A stretch of 64,000 nt of DNA from assembly GCA_002633005.1 (NCBI GenBank), contig NMRA01000388.1, positions 126,001 to 190,000 of the forward strand, written 5' to 3'. Position numbers and translations under genes: made by a program. How positions within the stretch are numbered: position 1 is the first letter of the stretch; each line of letters begins with the position of its first letter. A model generated the notes under the pieces. The model made no database searches and was not told the DNA's origin. It was given only the letters and a program-made list of their open reading frames with translations. Positions 44,501-57,000 of this stretch are shown here, one piece after another. The stretch comes from Phoronis australis (taxonomy: Eukaryota; Phoronida; Phoronidae).

Positions 44501-47500
44501 AGAAATCAGTTCCAAGAAATATGGTATTTCACTTGCTGTGAGCACATGGACCGGTCTTCCACCTTTCTCCCCTTTTCTTCGTTTCGGACTAGTCCACAAA
44601 TTCTTTGTGCACGACCACACACTGATTTTTTGACGAATCTCGTAACGGGTGACATGTACTAAATCGGTAGGGTCGCACTGCGCCGATGTTTTTTACTGCC
44701 GCAGCATCGACACGATGACCAAACTGAACCTTAAATTCATGATAAAAACAGCCCAAGGAGGAGGAAAATTATTCATATTCATCTGGGAAACGATATATAG
44801 TGCTTTTGCGTTCTGAAATTCGCTCGCCACTTGGGCGACCGGCAAGTCAACTTCTACTCGCTCAGCATCATTTTTACTCGCATTGGCGACTGGGCGAGTG
44901 GCTAAGTATATCCCTGGGAAGGATACCGACGAGTTATTACGGGAATTGGTACGTTCAGGCACTGCACAGTACACCATCATGGCCAGCTGATGATCACTCA
45001 CGAGGTTTTATCAGTGTGCCTCGTTTTCGATCAGTATTTAAAGATGGCGCGGGAAGATGGCGCTTTCGTGAAATAGGTGAATAAATACCGTGTATTAAAA
45101 CATGGTTTTGTGTGCCAAACTTCGAATTTCGACGTTGTCTAATACATTTGAAAACTAATGTATAAGCAGTATAAGCAAACGTTTACCGACGTTCAAATAT
45201 GCCAACAGCTTCGTATATACATGTATCAGGGAGACTGCGCTAGAATTTTCAGTCAGGCTTAACGAACACAGAAAGGAGGTGGGTGAGCTACATCAGCGTA
45301 GGGTCACACGTTCAGAGAGGAGATGGTAGAAGAACACTATTAACAAGTCTGCAGTGACTGATCATGCTCTTGGCTTTAATCATGTAATTAACTGGGATGA
45401 TGCTCGTCCTGTTGTGTTGGAAATAGCTCAAGATCTAAACGGATGATGCGGAAATTAGTCGCTCTCTGCATTATCTTGCCTCGGTCTCAATATCCAACGA
45501 AGACATTTATAGCGACATGGTGGGGTGGGTCGTGGCGGAGTGGGACAGGAAAGAACTACGCTATTCGGAAGTAACTGTGCCTGTCCCGCTGAAATCCTTT
45601 GCAGGACAGCGGTGCATCTTTCGACCGTGAATCAAGTGAAACTATCGCCAAATGCTCAACACACCCCTTCCCATCATTTATGTCTGCGAGCAGTACAAAC
45701 CTGAATGTATACCAATTCGAATTCGAAGTGTCTTTTCTGGACGACTAGGCAGTCGAAATTCGAGAACGATGTTTCTGATATGGAATGCCATGCGAGCAAT
45801 CTCTTTAGCATGTTGATCACCTGCCAGAAAAATGCAACATTTCAAATATACTTTATGCGTTGTTTTAGTTAAGTTAAACATTTAATCAAAAGAATTATAA
45901 CGCAAATCAATTTAGTCAAAGCATACTCCTTAATGACCTTTTCACAAAGACACCATTTTAAACAATACCAAATTAATTTTTTTTTAAATTCCTGATGTTG
46001 ACTAGCCATCACAGTTGAATGAAATACAACTGCACTAAGTTGAAATTGACACATGTACTAAGCACATGCATCAGTGTTATTACACATTGGTTCCTTCTCA
46101 ATTACATCCTTTGGCGTCCCATTAAGTGAAATGAGTTCAACTACAATGACGGGAAATAGTAAATACTGGGCACAGTAGCCGGAAGTTGAAACCTCAGTTA
46201 TCTCGTCTTGTACATTGCATAGACCCAGCCGTTGAGCTGGTAGTGGTTGTCAAACCTATTTGTAAACTGATCACCTTTCACAATAGCAATGTTGTTTATA
46301 AGGTTGAATATGATACTTGTAATGAATTCTATATCGGACTCAAACAAAGACGCCTGTGTGACAGATTGGGATAACATCACGACTCAGACAAATGCAACTT
46401 CTATAGACATTCGGTCAGTAACAATCACCTAACTAATTCAGTCATTATAATCTGTAAAGAACCTGTAAAGTAATTACTTTACATTAAAGAGTCACTGACC
46501 ATTCAGGACCAGCATGCTGCTGGTTGTCTGAATAACATGCAGAGCTCAGTAACCCTACAGCTATGGTGATGACCGCTTTACTGTTACCTGTCATTTCTGT
46601 TAACTCATTTCACCTTATGGAAGGGACTTGACTCGTATGTCGACACTTAATTTATGTCCGATTGTTTGTAACTTGATGATGTCTAATGAAAAAACGAAAC
46701 GTCAAATTAATATGAACTTTTTCATTTGTGCTGCGATTGTCCGGTTTTAGATAGTTTTACCTTACTGGTTTACTTAATTGTGCAGATGCTTCAACTAAGC
46801 CCGTTTCGTTGCTCGTATGATAACTCCCATCACTTTTTGCGAACCAAGATGCAACAGTTTTACCTGTTGGGATTCATTTAGGCAGGCCATGCAATGGGAT
46901 AGCCAAATTAATTCATGACGTCAGTATGGAGATGCGGAATCATGGAATTTTTATTCCAAAGGCAATTGTTTCCACTCATTTTTTGATTTCTTATGTCGTT
47001 TGCTGAGTTCTCTCTTCAATCATGTTTGGTAGAGCGAGCATATGTATACCATGTATACCAAACACCTGGCGTTTTTCATTAGACATTGGGGAAAAATACG
47101 AGTGGTAGAAGAACAATAATCAATTTTAGACGGTTTGGGAATGTAAAAAATGGTAATTCATACATCATTACTATATTCATTTTGTACCAGACATTCTACT
47201 TGCTGACGGTGTTAACCGGAATAGCCGGTATCCCACCGTATGTTATGTATGTGACGTCTTTCGTTATCGGTAAAAAAGACAATTGGTCCAGTGTTGCTTT
47301 TCTTTTAGTTTTCTTTACAATTTCGCCATCACCTCGAAAATACTAGATGACATTACAATCACTATGTCATCTATTCCACGAGTTTACCTTTCCAACATGT
47401 TTCATCATAATTAAGCCTAAACCCCTGCGATGATCATTTCCCGATAATTTCTCTGAATTGCCACCTGTATTTAAGACGTAACAACTCAATATTTTTTAGT

Positions 47501-47998
47501 CAAACCATGGACATGTACCAACTTACCATTAGGGTTCGGGAGTCCAGACACTACCATATAAGCGTCTCCTATCGTCTCCACTTTGTACACGTCATAGAGG
47601 TCAATTGCATTATCAAACAGGCTGGAAAAAAGAAACCTCAGCAATAAGACGTCTTTCACAAAACATGTGACTAAGCTTCAACTATTTTGGCACGGTGCGG
47701 CTGCATAAAACACAATGAGTCACTTTACAGCGGCTTGTCTTTATTGCTTTCTTGCAAAACTTCCGAAGTTTAGCAATAACAAGAGCACCAAAAATGTAAC
47801 CTGAAAGGAACAAAAGTGCCTCATCAGCAAAATATAGCGAAAGTAATTACAAAAACAACCATATGACATTTGACCTTTCGACAAAAACAAGAATACTGGA
47901 GAAACAAGAATATAATCCAACTAGAATAATATATACATTTGCATATGCATATGTATGTATGTACGTTTGCATGTATATATATGTGTGTGTGTGTGTGC

Positions 47999-48029
<31 letters not shown>

Positions 48030-51000
48030 TGCGTGCGTGTGTGTTGTGTGTGTGCGTGTGTGNCAGGATCTTTATTAAGTTTAGTGTAATAAAAGTGAAA
48101 AATTGAAACAGTATCAAAAAATATAGCTCAAAGTACGAAGAATTCCGGCACAAGAGATACGTAAATGAAACAGGTAAATATGTGACCTGCAAATGAAAGG
48201 TCACAGGAAAATGCACAAACCAAAGAGAGAAAATAAATAAATCTATGGCGCAAAGATCAAAAACTAGAAGACGGGGAAAATGCAGTGCACATACCAAAAT
48301 ACCAAATAAAGTTTAAAACGTATGAAAACCTCGTTACATACAAAATCAGCTATGTAACGACCAACACATCGGCACTCTGCACAAACCATGGATAAAGAAA
48401 GTCAAGATTATGGCGGTAAACCATACTTAAAGGTCAATGACTTGTGACCCCCGAGCGAACCAGTGGTACAACAAACAGGGGTACTTACAAATGCACACAA
48501 CTAACCAACCAATACTATATATACAAATGATTGCGTCTGCAATAAAAGCATCCATGCAAGATTTTCGTGACTTTCTAATGCATTTAATAAATTCTTAAGG
48601 TATTCAAAAGTATTGTATTTCACCCACTATGCTATTACAAAACATTATTAAGCGGGTTTTGGCACCATTAGGTGCAATTAGTCACCTTTGGCTTGAAAAT
48701 TATGAGTTTCAACGTATACGGAATTTTTGCGTTATCAATGATTTCGTTCCCAAAAATTTTACAGCCATAGAAATGTAGAAAATGGTCTTGCATCGAACCA
48801 CTCTGAAAATGCATGGATAGGCGCCGGGAACGAAAACATATCGCGTGGACGAAGTAACAATGCAATGGGTTGAGCGATGGTACGTGATACTCTCCTCAGT
48901 GAGGGGATTCGTTGACAAAGCACAGACAATGATCTGACCATAAGAAAAACTTAAGCATCCACCCCATCCTTTACATTTGAATAAAAAGTAAATCACGTGT
49001 TTTTCGATGAACATGAAGACGAGCTTAAGTCCTCAAGCAGCTCAGACAAACTTACTGCACTCCTACTTGCTACGTACTTTAATTAATCGACTCTAGGACT
49101 CCCACCAATAGCGTTTAACCTCTCTCAGCCAATGTTTATCTTGTGAGGCAAGTTCCAATCACCAGAAATTCATGACAAGAATGTATTTTGCTAGACACGA
49201 GTGAAATACTGTAAAAATGACCAATTTTGTGAATAAGGTTTGAGAAAACCTTAAAGCACGAGTAACTAAGTTTGTTACGCATGCGTGAATAGTGGAGTAA
49301 TTAAATATTCCGGCCGTGAGTGTGTTCACTACGTTTTCTCGATAAGCCATCGGGTTCGTCTGCGCTCCTTCTATGTATGATTTCGCACGGATAGGCTGTT
49401 CGTCAACCAAAACGAGTAGATGATTCTGATGAGACGCCGATGACGAAGATGTATCAGATACCGGGCTACCCTCCAGAAGAAGCCCTTTGTTGACCTCGGA
49501 GCAGGAATCAGAGTACGGTTCTATGTCGTCCTCTGCAGATTCTTTTGTGCTATTTGCGTTTTGCTCAGGCGATTCCCGTGGACTGTAAAATCTGTGGATT
49601 CCACTTTTACGTTATAACGATACAGGCCCGGTTGCTCGGAAACACAATCTTTCCGGGACCGTTCAATAACACCCCAAGCGTTATCAACACGCACAACTTT
49701 ACCCGATATGAAATCATGGTGAGGTTTCTGACGTTCTTGACGACTATGAACTGACTGAAAGATCTCGTACTGACGAACACAAGTAAAGTTTGAATAACGG
49801 CAACAACTTTTCTAAAATCTAGCGACATGCTTCGGCAGCAAAACCTGCACCATTGTCAAACTTTATTCAGAGAATGGATGCCAGGATGGCTACATGTGTA
49901 ATACACAGAAAATTCTAAGAACACGCAAAAACATCTGAACAGGACTGGCTAGCAATCTGCGAATCACAACTCGGTGTAACAGTGTCAACGACTCATGCGA
50001 AGTACATGTATGTGGATTCGTTTCTGAAGACCGAATGTGAATGGCTGCACGCAGTTTCAAGCGATAGCGATTGGTATCGCTGTCAATAATCGTACAGCTG
50101 TGTTCCTCAGCGGCCTCTCTACCGTAAGCGGCATTCTATTCCAGGTGTCTAAAGATATGTGCATTCTCATGGCTAGCTAGGTGTTCCTTCATCCTTGTAG
50201 TCAAATGGCGAGTTGTCCTGGGTGGATCAAGACTTGCGTTTTTTTATTTCGTTGAGCAGAAATGGTCCCTGGCCCATATACATGTGCTCAATAGTACAGT
50301 ACATTACAAAAACGTACGTATCTACATCGTATCTTCTGTTGCCACCTAATAACGAACACATAACCTTCCTAATTTAAATTACCACAATTTAGTATGACAT
50401 TTTTCTAATGGTTTTTCACAGTTTATGTTTGATATCTTATTTCTTGTTCTTAAATCATCATAAAACGGCCACTTAATAAAATTATTTTCAACTTATTATT
50501 AATGACATTAGTTTTTGGCCGTAGTAGGATCAAAGAAGCAACATCACACCTCAGACAAAAGCACTGAGAAGTAGAAAAATACAGTTAAAGAACAAGTCAA
50601 TGCACCAAAGAGTTGTCTGACGAAAGGATAATTTTTTTTCCGGAAAACTACCTCTGTAGGTTCGAAACATGAAAAGTAAACATGACCAAATTGCGGCGAT
50701 CGTAGTGTTACGGATTAGGTATCATGCTGAATGCAGGGTTACGTTTCTTCTAATAAATTCTTGATAAAAATGCTTTCTACACGAACCAGGTCATCTGGTC
50801 GAATTGTTGACGAGTTGAAGATATATTCGGGCAGTGGTGGCTCATAGCATTTTGCTGTCATGTGCAATTAGTCTCATCTGGTTTAATTTGTTGATCAAGA
50901 GTACGCCTATTAGCTTTAAGCACAGCCTAGTCCTGGTGAGGTAGGCACTACCGGGACTAACAGTTGATTTGTCATCGATCTGAAATAATAGTTGATGTTA

Positions 51001-54000
51001 TTAAATATATATTTTGATTACGATAAAAAACTAGGCTCGCACTTGAAAATAAAAATTTTAAGACCAATTCTGCTTTCTTGGTTTTAATAATTACGTCTAT
51101 TTCATGTGTTATATTTTTCAAATATCAATCTCGACCAAGTTGAATTTTAAAATTAAAACACCTAATTCTTTCGTCCAAAGCATAACCTCGTTTTACAGCT
51201 CAATTTCAGTTAACTGGACAGAACACAGTGGCGGATTTAGAGGGGAGCCAAGGGGCTATGCCCCAGCCCTCCCCCCTAAAATTCTCCCAGATTCCATTTG
51301 GCAGTTCAGGAGCGCGAATTTCTGACGGGCAAAATCCTGGCAAATACTCTTGCCTTACCCCCTCCCCCTAACTCAAAGTCCTGGATCCCCCTGGAACAAG
51401 CATAGTTATCATGTTTCTTCAGAGGCCTCGTTCATATCCGAGGGGAAAGGTGCCTCATGTGTGTGCGGCCTTCTGAGAGGGGAACGTTTCGCCGAGTGAC
51501 GGGTCAGTGAAAACTCTACTGACCTCCCGATCACCATCAATAGCACCCTGCCCTTTTGCAAGCTGTCATAGCTCTGTCTCAAGTAGCATTTTCAGTGGCT
51601 GATCTAGGATACGTACCATATAGGCCTAGTGAGGGGGGCCCGACATCCTCGGAGAAGCGGGCAAAGCGCTATTGTATGCACGTAGGCGGCCCGGAAGTTG
51701 CGGGCGTCGAGGATGTATACCCTCTGCTCAGGAAATCTGTCGTTGGATTAAAAAACAAAATAAACGGAACGTGTTTTCTCCCCTCGTCCACTACCGGTCC
51801 TAACTCGAACTCAGTACAAGTTTCCTCCTGCTTAACGTTTTGCTGGTCTATTTTGCTTGCGGCAGTCAAGGGGGCGGGCGCGCCCCTCCCTCCAAATCCG
51901 CCTATGATTTTGTACTTTTTTCAAATTGTCACCTCTGTGATCACAGGTGATTTGAACAGTTGGAGAGAAATTTTCAATCACAAAGGGGATTTTTAGGCTT
52001 CGTGGCAGGGAAATTCGCGTGATTTTTCCAATATTTTTGAGAGGGGAATAGGGCCGATATTTGGCCCCAAAATTGAGGGATTGAGGCCCTGTCCTTTTTG
52101 TAAAGAAAAATGCATCACGCTTCAATCCATAGTCATGAAAACACTGCCTGGCTGGCCGAAGATTCTCCGGTCCTCGTTGCTATGGCGGCATCCAGTCCGA
52201 GATGCGACAAATTATGATTCGAAAACAGCAGTAAATTTTACACGGACATATTTTCCTTCGTCGCGGCGTATGGCAAGGACCCAACGCTTCCGAATCCCAA
52301 AGTCCTTAGAGATTTTAAAACAGAGTGTCCGTATTTTTCTAGCTGTTCGAGAGTACAACTGCCACCAGAGCTACCGTAGCGAGCCTCGTTTTGGAACGCG
52401 CCTCCTGTCGGCGTGAATAGGGTCTATAAATCAAAAACTGTTGTCCGATAACTATGCTGCTATTGGGCAAGCAGACGACATAATCAGTCGGCACCGAAGT
52501 TTCAATTTTGTAATTAATTACCAGTAGCATTGCCAAAAGTAATCACAATACCAACACTTCTACTATAGAAAGACTTTGAAAAGCGTTTCAATACCGAAAT
52601 TAATATTTTTTTTTCGTTGTTTTGGACAGTAAACTAGATGCAAATATTTCTCGTCAAAATACACTAACCGGAAACTGTACCAGAAAGGTCACTAGAGTTC
52701 AGCTAGCATGTAAGAAAATACCGGAGTTGCGAATCTGTTGTCTATAATCTATGGTTACACAACTCAAAAGGCGCACAGTAATGCTAGAAAATGACGTTTA
52801 TTAGATTATTCTTCCCGCAAACGTCTGGCAACGGGCAAGGTGAGTGTCCGAACTGTCTCCCAGATTTTGCATACATCACGGCCATCGGTCGTTGGCTCTG
52901 CGATATAAGTTTCACGACGAGGTGACTAACACAACTCATACCCGGCCTGTATCAGGTCTATAGTGTATGGTTTAACAGAGCTCAATTCACAGTGTTACCT
53001 TGCTGTATTTTGGCGACAGTCTTCAAACAGCTAGCTGGCTGGCTACAAAAAAATTCTGAAGAGTGCACTTCGAAGTTTAGTGTTACTGTTCCGGCCCAGA
53101 GTATAGGGAATCCGGCCCAAATCCGGAATATTCTATCTGATTTGGGTCCTTCCCGTAGGCCTAACGGAATTCTGACACTGAATTTAAAGCGTTCAATTGG
53201 TTACAAATTCTTATTAGTAGGTATGTTTTTATGCAATCCAGACTTTATTTCGTAGTTGTAATTTATTACAGACACTCACAATGTTGTGTTGCTATTAAAT
53301 TTTCATTTTTTTTAGGTTGACCGAGTCAAAATGGCGACGATTAGGCTACGGGTCGCAGCATTTCAAGGCGACTTATTTTGAAAATTGAGTTTCTAATATA
53401 AAAGTTTTCAATAAATTTGATTATAATTGCGTTGTACGAAAAGATCAAGCTGATATGTGCTGTAACGTTTCCCACTATTTTGCACCAAATTAAACGGCCT
53501 ATACCAATACGGGGACACACACTGGACAGCCGCCCGTAGGCCTATTGGAATCGCGCAGCGTTCACACCTTCGGCTTCAAAAAGACATGAATGCAAAGTTC
53601 CTAACATTAGAGTTTTTCTACCAAGCATATTACTCTTTATAATAAACATTGTGAAATTGCTGATAACAATTCAGACGAAGCGTTTTGTTTTTCCGGCTGT
53701 CCCGACGGCCCCAGTCACACTCCCGGGGATTCCCATACGGGCCCGTATGAGAATATGTGCTAAATAATTGAATAAAAAATTATAAAGGTATGATTTTGAT
53801 CAATTTTAATATTAACTGACATGAAATGAAAAATTAATGTGTTTCCTTGATTTTCCACGTATTTTGCACTAAATTAAATGGCCAGTCATCGCTAATTCCA
53901 ATACTGTGGAGACACGGTGAAAGCCAAGATCGCGGTAACGATGATGTCATAGACTTCGATTGGCACGAGCGCCGTCTCAAGTTTTTTTTGGCGCTAAATG

Positions 54001-57000
54001 GGGTTCGTGATGGGGCTACTTAGTCGGTGGGCCAGAATTTGTAGGGCCTCTAGAAAATGGTTTTTGTGAGTACTTTAGGGGGGCAATTTTATTTTGGTGT
54101 TTTTTAATTCATTTATTAGAGTGTTTTCAAAATCTAAAAAGTTCCAACATATAAAGTTGCACATTTTTGAGAAATGTGAGATTGAAATTACCTAATAATC
54201 ACCAAAGAGCTTAGTAAACTTATATTTGTAAAAACAACAGTTTTGGCGACTTTTTTGCAAAACAAGTAATATGATCCCATCAGTGCCATTGTATTGAACA
54301 ATATTACACTCACATTACATGTTTTACTATTGTAGATTAATTGTAAACAATGAAATTTAAAAAATGTAAAGAGACACCTGGTGGCAAAAATGCAAACTAA
54401 GTCTGGATGTTACTAGGAAGTTATTCTGGCATTGTCTGGCAACAAAAATAACACAAAACACTTGAGACAGAGCAAAATGTGTGCCTCAATGACTAAAACA
54501 TTGACTAATGGTGTAAAATACAGCTTGTTTGCATAATACAACAGAAATACATTATAGTACAAAAACAATATAGTGGAATGATCTCTGTGAATGTGCAAAC
54601 TGTATGAAAATAATAGATTATTCTGACAGCGTTTATCAAGCAGTATGAGACAAATACATGACAATGATCAAAGTATGTACTTTCTATGACTTAATCAACA
54701 AATAAAATTAACTTTTTAATACAAAAAAGGAAATAACGGGGTTGGAGGTCTATTTAGGGTTGACTTGTCAAAGAACTATCCAATGTTATGCAGTCAGTGT
54801 TGCTGATGTTACTACAGTTGTCACAGCTGCACATTTCTGTACAGTTTGACCCAGCATTGCAGCACAAACTCAGTTTCCCACCACACATGTTCTTTTTGCA
54901 CTTGCAGCGTTCATCGTTTAGTACTGTCAATGGAGATGCAGGCATTGCCATACATTTTAACTGCAAAGCTCCACCGCCAAGGAGCCAACTATGGTCGATT
55001 AGAGAGGGTACAGCACTGCACACTGGTGATTGACCCGCAGGCAATGAAGGGTCAAACACTAAGTCCTTGTTTGGAGGCGGGCAGGATTTGGGCAAATGTT
55101 TGATTCAAAATATGTTATAATGGGCTGTGTTAATTAGAGTCAGCAAGTGAATCATTGAATACTAGCCTCAATTCAATTTTGTATCTCTTAGTCGGGCACA
55201 AACTACAACAGTGAGTAGCTTCAACAATATTTCTTAAGATTGCCTGTCCAAATAACTTCATGTACACCAACTTTCTGAAGAACAGCTTCAAAGTCTTGCT
55301 TTAGTTTTGAAAGGCAAATGACATCTCCATGTGCTAGAAGCTTTGATTCAATGAACTCCAAACAAAACTGTAGAAGAACATCTCTGAAAACTGCATGTGG
55401 ATTCGTCACTCTTCAAAATCTTTGTCTTTCTATTTTTTATAGCATGATGATCTGTGGTACTTGGCTTCTCAGACACAAGGTCTTTATCTTTGAATTTCAT
55501 TTGCATATTCAGGGCTCTGGACTGAGCTGTTGCTTGCGATACAAGTCCAACTGAAAAAAACCCGAACTGTTAACACTAATCTAACATTCAACTATGAGTG
55601 AGTTGGCATGCAACTTTTTCAGGCGGACTTATCAGGAACTGAACCACCACCAGTCTGACAAATTTACATGCCGTCTGATCTGTCGCCTAAAAATGTTGAT
55701 CATCTAATAATTAGATTAGTTGATGTAACTGAAAATAAATCAGCTGATATACCAGTGCAGTGATTGAAATTTAATTTTTTCAAAACAGATGCTCAAACCA
55801 TAGTCAATTGATTTACACTTAAAGTAATCGACGTTTAACGAAATGAACAGTGGCTTCCATCGTCCTCAAATTACGACGGCGACGATGGCCACTTTAGCAC
55901 TTTAATTTAATTATCATTGCAGCTACCTAAGTAATTAATGTTTACAAAAAATTGAGAAGAGGTTCCCCCTATCCCAGGACTACGGCAGGGGATGACAGCC
56001 ACTTGGGCATGTTCTTTGCAACCATCTACTCCATTTAACCTTCTCAAAATTTTTGACTAAAAGTGCTTTAAAATCACACCCACACTATAACGCCATATGA
56101 TTATTCCTTAGCGCAAGCAGTGTCGATGTGGCAACTGAACAATGGAGTGTTCGAAAAATAGGATTGCAGGAGTATTTGTTTAAACTGGGAACAAATGAAA
56201 ACATTAACGACCTCCTCAGAGGCATCTCTCTACGCGGTACTTCTAAATTTATAGGAACATAATTTGCCGAAAAGCATCCGGCATATGGAGTACCTATGGT
56301 ATGATCACCGTCTCTACTGGGTCAGCGGTATTGTCTAAGGCTTAGGCAGCCAAGGGGCTGAACAAGTTAGAAAACAACTGGTGATAATACTGAAACACAC
56401 CTGGAAAACACCAAGATGTACCTTTCAAAAACACGTACCTGTATTTGAAAGCTATACTTCTTGAAATATGGTCCATAATATACTTTTCCTGCTAACAAAT
56501 GATGCACTCATGTATCAGAATGTTTCTATCTTTTTCAGGTTAATCGGGTGTTTCAGATATTGGTCGTATAATTGATTTTCTTGGGAAATCTTGGATAACA
56601 TCTGCATCACTTTCAGCAACTTCAGCTTTAGTACTACTGTTGGTGCCTTGAAACGTTGTTTTGCCGTTCTATGTCCTTTCAATTTTTTGGTCTGACACTT
56701 GGTCTTCTAGTCTACAACACTCAGCAGTATACTGTGTAGGCTATACCAGGACATGCAGCTGCAGCTCTTGCATCACAATTTTGTGTTGTTTGATAAACCN
56801 AACGCTATGAGATCTGGCCCACCGACTAACTGTATTGTCGAAGGCCTACTTAATTAACGACTGGGGTATGCTGTGGCAAATGATTTTGATGTTTTTCATC
56901 AATAAATGTGTTTTAGATGTAAAAATAGCACCATACTTGGCCTTTAAGTTTGAATTCGACCTCCGAAACTGTGCTGTGGGGCTGTAAAGATGGTTATGAT

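Larger units (their letters stand above)
42612..45700. other. Guanylyl cyclase intron 3 with nested foldback elements
   Basis: Contains an outer inverted-repeat element (about 42932-45082) with an inner one (43361-44461), followed by a Penelope-like fragment (45225-45460). No host exon other than those listed. Confidence 0.5.

Noticed and set aside
47824-48297. 157-residue minus-strand frame
   Set aside because: It crosses a GT microsatellite and an ambiguous base; flanking parts look like AT-rich intron.
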